This document shows, piece by piece, positions 36,916-49,135 of a DNA stretch of 64,000 bases. Each line of letters opens with the position of its first letter. Within the stretch, counting starts at the first letter, position 1. The stretch covers positions 100,616,271 through 100,680,270 of the forward strand of contig NW_026262581.1 of the NCBI RefSeq assembly GCF_021869535.1. Direction: 5' to 3'. The DNA comes from Mytilus californianus (lineage: Eukaryota > Mollusca > Bivalvia > Mytilida > Mytilidae). The notes below the pieces were generated by a model. The model was not told the DNA's origin, did no database searches, and worked only from the letters and a program-made list of their open reading frames with translations. The translations under genes were made by a program, and so were the position numbers.

Positions 36916-37246
36916 TGTTTTTGTTTGTTAACTGTACAAATTCTAGGCAGTTAAGTTTGAACGGATCCCGTTCTTGTTCAAAGATGGATTATTGCTTTGC
37001 ATTCTGGGTAAGCGTCAGAATAAAAACAAACATTCAAATTGCATTTAAATTAAAAATATTAAATGAATACATAGTTCTTGACTATATACTATTAGATTTA
37101 TAATTTTGTGCAAAGATAATAAAAAATAAAATAGTTTTGCAGCATAAATTGCTTAGATACGCATAGAAACGACGTAAACTGTAACCTACTTCCGGTGAAG
37201 CTGTCAAACTTTTTGTCAAAACTTAATCAAAAAATATTTTGACACG
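36916..37246. promoter_or_regulatory. Putative divergent promoter of FZR1 and CFAP144
   Basis: The region lies between a candidate minus-strand FZR1 leader-exon donor (exon ends at 36915) and the CFAP144 start codon. Motifs: TGCATTCTGGGTA (36998-37010), matching the core of the ZNF143/Staf site; GATACGCATAGAAAC (37156-37170), with a perfect right half of an RFX X-box (AGAAAC) and a poor left half; GTAAAC (37174-37179), a forkhead core; and ACTTCCGGT (37188-37196), an ETS/GABP site close to the likely CFAP144 start. RFX plus FOXJ1-type sites suit a ciliary gene. This is motif reading only. Confidence 0.45.
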
Positions 37247-40200
37247 ATGGCTGCTGCTGTGACAAAAGGGACAGAGAGGGAACCACCTAATTTTGTTCAT
37301 CAAAATGCAATTTTATGTGAAACAATAATGAAAGAACAAAGACACCAAAAATTATATACAAACTACAGTGTTAATCCATTCAAAAAACGTAAGAATATTT
37401 TTAATGCACAATCTTTCAATTAATTATTAAGTATTATGGGTTTTCGTGTTATTAAGAACTCATTGTGACATCACATTTTCCATTCAAAGAGCACTCAGAG
37501 TGTGAATTTATATGACAAACAAAAACATATGATCTGATCATAACGCATTTTCCCAGGTGTCACAAATAACACAAAGCAACTATCTTCAGGTGACAATGTC
37601 CTATAACATGTTTTCTCCAACTGTCCCCAGTTTAACTGTGGTAGTTCATTTCAGGGACTTTCTATACTATATAGGTGGACATTTCTTTATTCCTGAAATT
37701 TTTTATGTCATTTTTCTTTATTTTTTATGGACACTTAGTATAATCAGATGATTTAATTTCTATAAATTTATTGATTTAATAGTAAATAAACTTTCTTGTC
37801 TCTAATATTTTTCTTCTTGTTGCTTCTTGACGCTAAAAATCTGTCACTAATTAGTTAGACAGTAAAACAGCAACCTTTTTAAAATGAATGTTGCTTTGTA
37901 CAAGGAATATCTATAGATTAAAACATGACCTTTACCAAATTGACCCTCCTGAGACTCCTTTTTCAGCCCAAGACACAAATTGAGGGCTGATATAGGAATC
38001 AGGTCTGTTCTCCCACATAACAAATGTCTGTTGGCTGGTTTCATGTCGTTTCTTCCAGTTGATCTGGCCTTAGTCAATATAGCCTATATTTGAAGTTTAA
38101 ATTAGATTATCTACAAAATGGTGTATAACACGCCATTTCTGTTGTCGGAATCATTCGCAGCAGTCCTTCCAAGAAGGTAATCTGTAAATTATTTCAACAT
38201 CTCACAGTCAAATGGCAATATTAATCTCGCAGTGAACGATTAATTGTAAAAAGTATATCCCAAAAACCTGTAAGTTTTTCTCTGAATAGAAATTATCATC
38301 CGGATAGTAAATTTGCAAAAGATACCGTGATAAAAAATCTAATAAGTGATCTTTTTAGAATGTCTAATGAATGACGAGTTTCTATATTTAAACTCAAATT
38401 TCCCCATTCCATCAATGTCATTCAGACTTTCTCTGGACTTTACATATACAATTGAGATAACTCCAAAAACATTTATTTTTAGAAAGAAGGTTGACCAATC
38501 AGAAAAAAGATATATATAATTAATCACTCACTGCTAGATTTGTAATTTGGCTATGAGAAGTCGAAATAATAATTACTGATTACCTACTTGGAAGAACTGC
38601 TACAAATGATTCCCACAACAGAATTAGGCGTGTTATACATGTACATCATTTTGTAGATAATTTAATGTAGATTTACGACATAAAAAGTTTCAAAGGATTA
38701 GACAACCACTGAATTGAAATATAAGGGAAGTTTGCAAACTGGGTGTCATTTATTGAAAATACGAGTTGTGATATTATTAAAGGTATATAGGTAAAACATA
38801 TTTTTAGAATCAACCACCTGTCACACAGTCTGGAGTTAAATCTAATTTTCAGACATACAATTATTTTTCAAACCTTCATGGAATGTTACGAATCTTGGAC
38901 AGTAGCTTCTTTGTGATCAAAAGTAGCATCTAAAGAAAAAAATTGAATGAATACTTTTATTTTACCGTACTGTTAAGTTTTGGTGTCAATATCACTCTTT
39001 TACACTGACATCATGATCAGCAGGCAAGACACAGGGCCCTGTGAAACCTTTATGCATTTTACAATTTGTACAACTAATGTTTCTGGATTAACCTTCACCA
39101 GGTATAAACAGTTTGATCTATGATTACTTAACCATTGTTTAGAACTATTTTGACCATTGGTTAAAAACTACTTGCAAATATTAATATCTTTACTTAATTT
39201 TTGCAGTGCATGTGCTTTCTGGAAAACCAAACTCAAGACATGACACAGAGGAAGGTGAAGAGGATCGTAAGTATTCATTGTTCAGTTTCGTATCTACTAA
39301 TTCACTGAGATTCGTGAACCTTGTTTTATCATGAGTTGTTGGTTTGCCCCCGATAGTTTAACAGAGTTTATTTACCTTTTACACATTTTAAATCTGACAA
39401 AAAATTGTAAACTAAAATTTGAAATTTGAATGAGGCTCTCCTAAGGATGCATTCAATGTTAATAGTCATTTGATGGTGATAACACTTGATGAATGAATGT
39501 TCAATATTTTATGTATATTAATCCTTTCCTTTTTAAATTTATTTCCCATTTTTGATACAGGCTTTTTGTGGACTGTATATTTTTCAGATATAAAATATTA
39601 TGACAAATTTTGTGTATTTGTATATTTTAGAACATTTTCTAAAAGTAATAAACAGAGCCAACCAAGAACCAGTAAAGAAATATACATACCCACAAACAGA
39701 ATCACAAGAATATGGCTGGATAACAAAACCATTGGTAAGATATCCTTATATGTGGATTGGTGATATGTGCAGTGACAATCATGTTGTAAAACTAAACTAC
39801 AATCAAAGCACTGTTAGCGCTGTAGGCAGTTAACCAAAAACCAAGGCAAACGTAATTATGAAAACTGTGGCAGTGTTGCTTCAATATTTTTTTAAGATTT
39901 GAAGGAACAAACATTAAACATTCGTATATTGTACATTTATGTTCATTAAATGAATTGATTATTAAGGCAAATTAATTAAATTTCATCAAGGTTTTCAAAA
40001 GCAACTCATATATCAATGTAAATGACCCCCATCTTCACCCCCAAGTGCATGATGTTACTCCATACCAAGTTTGGAATAAAATGACAGGTGATTATAAAAC
40101 AGTTGGTCAAACATTCTCGGGCTTTACACTGCTTGAAAGATTTATATGTTTTCTTTAAAATGAGCCATAAATGAAAATTATTATAGGTCAAGAAATAATT

Positions 40201-43200
40201 TAATAAATAATTAAAGTAAATTCAATTAACCTAGACTCATTTTTTGCATCAATAAAATTTTATAATAAACAAGAAATAATTGTAACAGGATGCCGTTACG
40301 AAGTTTCCCAAACAAAGCCCCCATAATTCGTCATTCCCATGGTCTCCTGACATTGGGCAAAGTCCAGTTCATATTGGTTTGGTCTAGTAAAATGATATGC
40401 ATATGTGACACCTAGGAGATTGACCCTGTATGTTATTCAACGGCGTTTTGCATTTGCGCCGATTTTTTCTTTCATTTGCGCCGATCTTTTCTTTCATTTG
40501 CGCCGATTTTTATTTTCATTTGCGCTGATTTTTTTACAGGTAAATTACAGGTAAAATACAGGTGAATGTTATTATTCATTTATCATTATAGACCTCTTCC
40601 GTTCGCCAGTTGTACAAATGTTATGAATTGTCAATCATAACATGCATATAACTGTTGTCCTCTGCTCACCACGGAAAGGTGGAAGTAGGATTTTGAGCAG
40701 GATGAGTCAATTTAAAAGCACTATGTTCACATACTTTAAAATCAAGAAGTAAAAACCTAAGATAAAAGCACTCTGTTTTTACTCTGTTTATACTAAAATG
40801 ACGAATTAAAAATCTATTTACAACATTAAAATCCATAAAAACGGAATACATTCAAATCATAAATCTGTTCTTGCCGAGTATTTATAGGCAACACATCTAA
40901 TATATTCCTTTGTTGTGATTTCGTCTCTATATTTATCGTAATTGTCAATAACGAAGTCCATCTTTTCTTTCTCTGGCTAACTTACTGATGCGGGCATTTC
41001 TAGAGTTCGCATTTTAACATACGTAACGGCCTGGATTTTCTTAACTTAAACATAAGTGAACAACGTTTATAACCAGATTTTACCAATATACATTCAAGGT
41101 ATATATAGTACATGTACAAATATTTACTCACCTGTGTTAAAATGTAAATGCAATTAGGAGCAAATATAAAATCGGCGCAAATGAAAAAATGAAATCGGCG
41201 CAAATGAAAGAATGAAAATTTTAAAAATCGGCGCAAATGTCATACGCCCTCATTCAAATCTTTTTGAAATCATGAACAGGAATAAATATGGTTTAGGTGT
41301 GGGTATCTCAACCGTTTACAAGTTCTCAAACAGGAGGGGGTAGAGTGACCCCAGGGACTCCCAAAATATTTCATTTGATTTGTTATATTGTCCCATACAT
41401 TAATACATATGGTTTAGGGGTCGGGATCTCGACTGTTTACAAGTTCTCAAACAGGAGGGGGTGGGGTGTCCCCATCGACTCCTATATTTCATTTGATTTG
41501 TTTTATTGTCCCATACATGAATATATATGGTTTAGGGGTGGGGATCTCGACCATTTCCAAGTTCTCAAACAGGAGGGGGTGGGGTGACCAGAGGAACTCC
41601 CCATATATTTCATTTGATTTGTTATATTGTCCCATACATGAATATATATGGTTTAGGGGTGGGGATCTTGACTGTTTTCAAGTTCTCAAACAGGAGGGGG
41701 TGGGGTGTCCCCAGGGACTCCCCCTATATTTCATTTGATTTGTTTTATTGTCCCATACATGAATGTATATGGTTTAGGGGTGGGGATCTCAACCATTTCC
41801 AAGTTCTCAAACAGGAGATGTTGGGGTGACCCCAGGGACTCCCCATATATTTCATTTGATTTGTTATATTGTCCCATACATGAATATATATGGTTTAGGG
41901 GTGGGGATCTCGACCATTTCCAAGTTCTCAAACAGGAGGGGGTGGGACGACACCGGGGACTCCCCCAAATTATTTTCATTTGATTTCTTTTATTGTCTCA
42001 TACAAGTATATATATTGTTTAGGGGTGGGGATTGCGACAGTTTACAAGATAAAAGTACATTTTCAAATTAAAGGGGGTTGGGATGATCCCCAGGGACTCA
42101 ACCTATATTTTGGTTGATTGTTTTTATTGTCCTGTTCTCATTACTGAAGACTGCATATGTCTATCACTTACTGTTTTCGAGAAATAGTCATTTGAAAATT
42201 AAAAAAAATAAAATCCCATAGGGTTCTATAGTAAACCCTTCCCTTCTTCAGGCCCCTCCAAATACCCCTTAATAGACCCCAATGCACAAACAAAAGATTA
42301 ATGGCTCCGCTAGACATGTTAGTCTAATATTTTATGAAACCCTAAGTAAATCTGACAAACGGTCAAAGTTGTCTTTTTAGACGGTTTGAGTGTATTCTGT
42401 CCGACTTGTCTCGGGGACGAGTTGTCCACATTACCTAAAACTTCCCATCAACGTCGATTTCCGCATCTGTTTCATGACCTCGTCTCATTCATAAAATAAC
42501 AACAACCTTATTTGGCAAGATAAGTTAAAAATGACCGCTCACTGATATAACTTTATTTCCTCTATCATAGAGATTTGTTGTACATGAACAATATTCCTGC
42601 GCATTTTGCCATTTGCGAAATATGAACGACTTGTAATTAGAGATTTTCGGCGATGAAATAGTTCATACAATTGTTCTTTGACATCGTACCCAAAAGCACA
42701 GGGGATAATAAACTACGAACGGATTTCTATTGAGCACTACTTCCTATGTGCAACTTCAAAAGTTTTGGGTAGTTCGACGATCATTTAAGGTTTTTCTGGT
42801 CATATTTTTTGTATTCCAGAAATAAAAGTATTAAAAAAATGTCCAATTAGTTATAAATAACATAATAGCCAGCTAGATAATAACAATGGCACGTATTTCA
42901 GCATTTATTGGGTAGAACACAAATCTAGGGTGCTCGCATAAGGCATCTTAACTGCCTAAAAAAACCAAACAATATTCTTTTATCCCATTTTATACTGACA
43001 AAAAATAAATGTGAAACAGAAACATGATCACACATTGAATATAATTTTTAACTGGATTTCAGAAGGAAAAATCAGTTATTGATTTGGGGATGTACGGCGG
43101 GCGGGCGGAAGCCAATCAGTCTCCGTTCATTAACATGAAAACACTTTGACGAAATCTTCTCAAATTGAGTTATGTTGTTTCCTGTGACCTGAATGAAGGT

Positions 43201-44730
43201 CAAGTTTGATTTTCACGATTTAGCTTTTATCGTTGTTGAGTTGTAGACCTTTCAATAGTGAAAAGTGATACTTAGAGCATTGTCCGTGCAATAACTTGAT
43301 AACGCTTTGACGAAATCTTTTCAAATTTAGATATGTTGTTTCCTGTGACTTAATGAAGGTCAAGTTTAATTTTCACAATTTAAGCTTTTATCGTTGTTTG
43401 TACACCTTTATGTAGGGCAAAGTGATACTTAGATTGATTTTGGCCTTTCCATTTCTGAACCCTACAAAAATTCATTATTTTTGCAAATGTCATTTTCATG
43501 CAGGAAAATCCAGTTTGCTGTCACTCTGACAGCCTCTTGTTTAAAAATGTTACGTAAAATTACTCTGTAACACAGTTTTTGTCCTCCAAATTAAATCATT
43601 GTTTGTTTGTTTAATATGTGGTGTCCTTTGATGTACAAAATCCTCTGTTACTTTTAACATTTTGTACCTCATGATACACAAAACATACAAAAAATTACTA
43701 ATTTTGATTTACATATTTTTTATCAAAATAAAACATATCAGTGAAATTTGATTTATGAAAGCGATTAGTATTTACTGAAACACTTTATTTTACATTCTTT
43801 CTTTGGCCAACCTTAAATCTCAAATTTAAATTTATTTGCTTCGACTGTGATTAAGAATGAGTCTTGCCACCATTTTCTGGTTGTCCAGAATTTTTACTTA
43901 GCTAATTTAATGTATATAAAATCAACTAACAGTCATAAATTGAAAATAAAATTAAAAGATAGGACTTGTTGCTGTCAAAATCATTCAACTGTCTATTTTT
44001 ATGGTTGAAGTCATTAATTTCTGCATGGAAGTTAATGGATTGAAAATATTAATTATGTTACCATATGGCTTGAAGCAGTTAGGTTGTATCTGTATCAATA
44101 ATAACTGTACTGTTAGTTTAATTTGTGATGCAGATTCAGTGATTAAGTTGATGTCATAATGAAAACTAAGTGGACTGTGACAAAAGTCAAGCAATACTAC
44201 ACACTGTTACTGATCTGGTCAACTTTTAGGTCTAGTCTGTGGTTACAATTTGTTAAATTTGTTAAACCTTCATTGAATTTTTACAAAACTTGGATAGAAC
44301 ATTATTTATGATCATTAGATAGCAACTAGAGCAAAATATTTCAACAGAATACTTTAACACTGACAGCAGCAATTGCAGATCAGACACAGGGTCCTGTGGA
44401 ACCCTTTACCAATTTTTCAAGTTTTGGTAAAACCTAGAATATGAAGACGAATTAAATATTCAGTTGAATGATAATTCATTAAGTTAGCAGGATCTTGATG
44501 TCATAAATCCTATGTTTAATATTATTTTCATATCTCTAAACAAATCAAATGAAACTGAATTACAAAATATGGAGTTGTCTAAGCTTCATGATATAATGGA
44601 TAAATTTCATTTACAGATAGAAAAAGATAGATCAGACAGAAGAATTAACTTCCCAAGACAAAATACTGCCATTACAAAATATATGGATGCTGCATGGAGA
44701 GTGAAGGAGCAGACTGAGAATATGAATTGA
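37247..44730 (+). CDS. CFAP144: CFAP144 (FAM183), ciliary microtubule protein
   Basis: Four coding exons join in phase to 139 aa: 37247-37388, 39207-39266, 39631-39734 and 44617-44730, all with GT-AG junctions. The product starts MAAAVTKGTEREPPNFVHQ and contains the family blocks MKEQRHQKLYTNYSVNPF, HVLSGKPNSRHD, KKYTYPQTESQEYGWITKPL and RRINFPRQNTAITKYMDA. It ends in VKEQTENMN. The length matches vertebrate FAM183 (~134 aa). The family is a small protein of ciliary and flagellar doublet microtubules, described as a microtubule inner protein. No signal peptide or membrane segment. Intron 1 holds a TIR element (38105-38661); intron 3 holds a foldback element and a satellite. It is convergent with EBP2. 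Confidence 0.94.
38105..38661 (+). mobile_element. 557-bp element with ~95-bp terminal inverted repeats
   Basis: The left arm (38105 on) ATTATCTACAAAATGGTGTA pairs with the right arm ending CATTTTGTAGATAAT at 38661. The arms stay similar through CACGCC, TCTGTTGT, GGAATCATT, CTTCCAAG and GGTAATC for about 95 bp. No ORF. A clear target duplication was not found, so the superfamily is open. It lies in CFAP144 intron 1. Confidence 0.82.
38870..39070 (-). repeat. Old family B-like remnant
   Basis: AAGACACAGGGCCCTGTGAA near 39030 is a diverged reverse-strand form of the family B end (GGGTTCCGCGGAACCCAGTGTC). A second such remnant is near 44230-44420 (CAGACACAGGGTCCTGTGGA). Both have AACCTTCATTGAATTTTTAC-like blocks on one side. 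Confidence 0.45.
40441..41249 (+). mobile_element. Foldback-type transposon with tandem-repeat inverted ends
   Basis: The left end CGGCGTTTTGCATTTGCGCC continues as about four ~22-bp units (CATTTGCGCCGATTTTTTCT). The right end carries three reverse-complement units (ATCGGCGCAAATGAAA) and closes GGCGCAAATGTCATACGCCC. Flanks TTATTCAA (40433-40440) and TCATTCAA (41250-41257) form an 8-bp target duplication with one mismatch. No transposase frame is seen in the ~600-bp middle. It lies in CFAP144 intron 3. Confidence 0.85.
41288..42130 (+). repeat. 121-bp satellite, seven units
   Basis: Units begin ATGGTTTAGG at 41288, 41409, 41527, 41648, 41769 and 41890, with a diverged last unit at 42014. Each has GATCTCGACC, TCAAACAGGAGGGGGTGGGG, CAGGGACTCCC and TCATTTGATTTGTTATATTG. 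121 is not a multiple of three, so the frames crossing the array are repetitive by-products. It starts only ~40 bp after the foldback element. Confidence 0.97.
43050..43540 (-). repeat. H-family repeat, inverse copy with internal duplication
   Basis: TTTGGGGATGTACGGCGGGC, TGTTTCCTGTGACCTGAATG and TCCAGTTTGCTGTCACTCTG are the reverse complement of blocks at 31340-32540. The GACGAAATCTT...CAAGTTT...TCACGATTTAGCTTTTATCG block occurs twice (~43145-43250 and ~43315-43400). It lies in CFAP144 intron 3. Confidence 0.75.
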
Positions 44731-44924
44731 TGACAATCTGTTTTAACTCTGACAAACACTATACTCTATTGATAAATCACAAACATCATGCAATATTTAA
44801 AATTTTCAACATGGGATAAATGTTGCAAAAATTGTCTCCCTTTAGTTCAATCTTTCAAGTGATGGTAGCATTTATTTCATATACTAGATCATTATATAGT
44901 ATTTTTTTGTAAATGAACAATAAG

Positions 44925-44930
44925 AATAAA
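44925..44930 (+). promoter_or_regulatory. CFAP144: Candidate poly(A) signal of CFAP144
   Basis: AATAAA 195 bp after the CFAP144 stop codon on the coding strand, a normal distance for a short 3'UTR. Confidence 0.5.
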
Positions 44931-45672
44931 AACAAATGGTACTATATTCTGAAAAGTCAAATTTACAAATGTGCTGATAAAGGTATTTATTTTCAATATC
45001 AAATATTATTTCACTTTACCAGTAAACTTTAAGGCAACTAAGCCACAAATCTGCTGATGACCATAGCTAGGAGTAAACATAATGAATATCAATATGATAT
45101 TATAAATTATGTTCATACTTCAATATTATACTGTTATGTTATAAGATACTGTTTCTGTAGATCTTTGAATGGAGCCAAATGATTAGAAATGTGAGGTTTT
45201 ATCTGTTGAATTTAGATCCAGTTCTTTTTAACAATCATATGATCTATTATTACACAGAAGCCTAAATGACCAATTACAGTTTGAACCAAATTTTGTATGT
45301 TTTATGAAAATTTGTTACATTTTATAAAAGCATTTTGTTTTAAATATAAGTTTTATTGTGTACATAAAATATCTCTTGTTTTTAATTAAAAAAAACTTTA
45401 AAGAGAGTTTATTCACCTTCCTTGTCCCTGTTCTCTTCATATACACATAGGTTCAACCACTGCAACGAGTGTGGCAATATTTTTCTACATCGAGACTATT
45501 CAATTTTCTGATTTAAAACTTGAGGTTTGTCTAGCTACGAAATATATAAAAAATGTAAAGTATGATTTTTTTTGTTCAATCATTAATGAAAGTGAAATAG
45601 TGAAATAATAATTTGGTTTTAGCAGCCAGTATGGTTCAATTTTGTCAAATTAAGCTAAGAAACATTGATGAT

Positions 45673-45700
45673 GAATTATTCACTTGCAAGTGAATAATTC
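45673..45700. repeat. Perfect 28-bp palindrome
   Basis: The half-site GAATTATTCACTTG is followed directly by its reverse complement CAAGTGAATAATTC, without a spacer. It could extrude as a hairpin or mark the end or junction of a repeat whose body continues to the right (45700-46215). Confidence 0.9.
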
Positions 45701-47269
45701 GACCTCATTGAATCCGTATTCATGTGAACTTCAGTTTAACCCCTTAGCTAGAGACGGATAACGCATGAATTGTGAGTGTTTGGTTATTTAAAGGAAAAGA
45801 ATGTCAACATTGAAAGTGAAACAAAGGTAAATCATTTGATTGACTGATTCGATCCACAGAAAATCATTCTTTTACAGGTAAAATCGATGATTAACATATT
45901 TTTAATCTACAATATGAAATTAAACAGACCTAGAAAAATCCAATTGCACGAGTTTGCTTTCTATTTCTATCTATATTTATGTTTATATCGCTTATATGAC
46001 CATCAGAGGTGTTCGGAGGTCAACTCGATAGTTAATTAGATAGCGTCAACACTAAAATACACACGAAACGAAGCTACATATTATGGAGCCCATGCCCTGT
46101 AAATTGTTTATTTTAGACTTTTTAAAATTTGGATAAATGTTTTACATGGTTCTAAATCAAATATAAGAATTTGAGTCAAATGGGTGAACATAAATTTGAC
46201 AGCTAGTGCCCCTTTAAGTATTTAAGATTGAACTATCAAGAGTGGAGAAGCATTGTATTGCATAATATTTAGAGGTGGAATATTTTTCTAATGATTTAAA
46301 GGCAAAATCTGTTTCTTTTCAATGATCTGCAATAAGATGTGTTCTTCCTATATGACATCATCAGACATGGTCACCTTTTTTAGTAACATCATTTTAACAA
46401 ATCAATATATATATAGGAAAGCAAGATCATTTGACGTCATAATGAACCACATGTTGATTATAAAAAAATAATCAACCAGTCTGGGAAAGTGTAAATTGGC
46501 TAAAAATGATAGAATCATGTACACAAGGCTACAACCAACACATATTCATTCTTTGATATGGTGTAATCATCACCTATATTGAATCTAACCTAAACATTTA
46601 CTATGTTTTCAAATACATGTAAATGGCAGTTGGTAATTATTCACTTTCGTCCATATCAAATAAAAGTTATGAAAGTGTTTAATATTCTCCTTTCACAGAA
46701 TCAGCAATGCTACATAACAGTGGTTATAAGCACTGTGCTACTTAAAAGTTTTAGATTATTCCAGAAAAAACCCTTTTTAATTCCCTGTTTCATGATCCAG
46801 AGAATTATGGGTAAATTCCTGATTTCATACACCACAGTGAAAAAGATTGGTTGTATTTCCATTGGTCGGAAATTGTTAACAAAACTCAATATTAATCAGA
46901 ATGCTCCCCCACCCAGTAAGTTTATCACGAAATGTTCTACATTGAATAGTCATAGATTTTCTAAAATAAACAACAATGAATCAAGAACCTCATCTTTAAC
47001 TCCTCAATATACAAGTTTACATCAAACATTTTTTCAGCACAAAAAAAATTGTGGACAAGGATAATTTCAAGAAATTTTCTTACTCCTTAGGTTATAATTA
47101 ATAAAAAGAAACTGGAATTAACTATTTCCAATTGTATCTGAAATTCACCTAAAAAGTTGTTGACATGACAAAGATGTCAGGACTGTTGCACGCCTGCCAT
47201 TTGAAAAACAAAATGCCTCAGCTGTTTAGTCACTTGGACATTAAAATACTGAACATGCTTACATCTACG

Positions 47270-47960
47270 TAATTTGGTCACTGGTGGATAGTTGTCTCTT
47301 TGGCAATAATCTTATTTTCCTATTAATGATAAGAGTGAGGGGCCTTATAAGAGGGGTATTTCTGTACCCATATCATAACCACAAGAAAAGGATGACCTTA
47401 ATAATTTATTTTCAATGCCATACAACGAAATGATACAGCCAATTTTCATTGAACTTAGTAATCATGAAGTGAAGTTGATGCTTTTGTTTTTCAAAGAAAG
47501 AGATCATAGATCCAGATAAATTTATTGTGAAAATAAGGACATCATGGGTTGGCTGAACTTGCATAAAATTGCATAAGACAGGAGCAGACACTAATTAAGA
47601 CTTTTCACTAGTGTTTCAGGTTAGGGTGAAGGTTGGCACCTGTTAAAATGTTTAAACCTGCTGCATTTGTATGCACCTGTCCTAAGTTGGGAGCCTGTTG
47701 TTCAGTAGATGTCGTTTGTTGGTGTGGTTCATAAGTGTTTCTCATTTCTAGTTTTTTATATAGATTAGACCATTGGTTTTCCTGTTTGAATTGTTATACA
47801 CTAGCCATTTTTGGGCCCTTTATAGCTTGCTGGTCGGTGTGAGCCAAGGCTCTGTGTTGAAGGCCGTACTTTGACCTATAATTGTTTACTTTTTATACAT
47901 TGTGACTTGGATGGAGAGTTGTCTCATTGGCACTCATACCACATGTTCTTATTTATATTT
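47270..47960 (+). repeat. K-family bivalve repeat
   Basis: It contains TGGATAGTTGTCTCTTTGGC (47286-47305) and, at the end, TGGATGGAGAGTTGTCTCAT followed by TGGCACTCATACCACAT. Middle blocks include GCTGGTCGGTGTGAGCCAAG and GAAGGCCGTACTTTGACCTA. The same end sequence appears reversed at 20613-20690 and diverged near 12600-12710, so it is a dispersed family, known to me as very abundant in mussels and oysters. Class unknown. Confidence 0.7.
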
Positions 47961-48505
47961 TAGTGTAAAATAAAAGTTCTCAGTAGTTTGTCAAAATTTA
48001 CAAAAACAGGATCAAAGTTTAGCTGGTGTATACTGAGATGATTCAAGCTTTTCCATGAATATTTTTCAATTTGGTATAGTGGTTTCCGATCTGATTTAAA
48101 TTAAATCTCTGCACTCGCTCATTATTTTTATTCTTGGTTGCTGGGATTGAGTGGTTTCAGATAAAACTTGCATTTTCCAGGTTACTTTTTCACAACATTT
48201 TCTAAATAAAAGGAACGTTATTTGAGGCTATCATACTTCAGGAAAACATCGTCCTAAAAATGTGCTGATTATTATACTGAAATTGTTAAATAAGCGGTAA
48301 GGATTATTTCTACCACATTGGGTACAAATTGGTTGATCTAATCCTTCAAATGAATATAAAGTATAGCCCAAATTGTTTGTTCAAAAATGTCAGGTAATTC
48401 CAGAGGAAAACTTTTTTCATAAATAATGTCTCACACTAGGTTTTATCACAATCAAAACGTTGTATTTGGATTACCTCCCTTACACTGCTTTTAATTATGT
48501 TTTGT

Positions 48506-48917
48506 ACTAAAGTATTTGTCCATTAACCAGGACACCCTTGTTTTTCCCCCTTTTTTGTCCCTAATTCCTTAACGGTTTGAGCCATAACCCCCAAAGCAAA
48601 TCCTAACCATCCCTTTGTGGTATGGAAACTTGTGGTATGATTTCAGAGAGATCCATACACCGTTCCACAAGTTATTGTCTGGAAACTAGAAAAATGCTTA
48701 TTTTTGGCCCCTAATTCCTTAACTATTGGTACCATAACCCCCAAAATCAATCCCAACCTTCCTTTTGTGGTATTGAACCTTATGGTAAAATTTCATAGAG
48801 ATCCATTCACTTAAACTAAAGTTATTGTGCGAAAACCAATGTGTCTTCGGACAACGACAACGACGCCAACGTCATACCAATAAACGACCGCAAAATTTTT
48901 TTGCAGTCGTATAAAAA
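48506..48917 (+). mobile_element. Tandem-cored element, family C copy 3 (short)
   Basis: About two and a half ~160-bp units (GGTATGGAAACTTGTGGTAT, CATAGAGATCCATTCAC), then GTGTCTTCGGACAACGACAA, and the hairpin CGACCGCAAAATTTTTTTGC plus AGTCG followed by TATAAAAA. There is no header. It is intergenic. Confidence 0.85.
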
Positions 48918-49135
48918 TGTCAATAATAGGGTACAGCAGTCAACATTGTTTTATAATCTTAATCACTATAAAAACAAACAAATATGTAAAAAAGAAACAC
49001 AAAAAGGCATATAGACAAAGCACATTAGCAAAAATGAAAGACAAGAATACAAAAATTTACCATAGCACAATAACACAACGACGGGATACAAAGTCCCCTA
49101 CCGGTTAAAAATTCATTGTCCTGGAACAAAACTTA

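Larger units (their letters stand above)
44931..48505. other. Intergenic DNA between convergent CFAP144 and EBP2
   Basis: No gene is recognised. A 153-codon frame at 46603-47064 (+) has no identifiable domain or splice context. A perfect 28-bp palindrome lies at 45673-45700, and the K repeat occupies 47270-47960. Confidence 0.45.

Noticed and set aside
41297..42071. Overlapping 80-97-codon frames repeating the same peptide
   Set aside because: They arise from the 121-bp satellite read in successive frames; the period is not a multiple of three, so no continuous protein is encoded.
44512..44616. Upstream extension of the last CFAP144 frame as a separate small gene
   Set aside because: The extension is intron sequence before a clear acceptor at 44611-44616; only 44617-44730 matches the CFAP144 family.
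46603..47064. 153-codon plus-strand open frame between CFAP144 and EBP2
   Set aside because: No recognisable domain, odd composition, and no splice or promoter context. A frame of this length is plausible by chance in 64 kb of AT-rich DNA.
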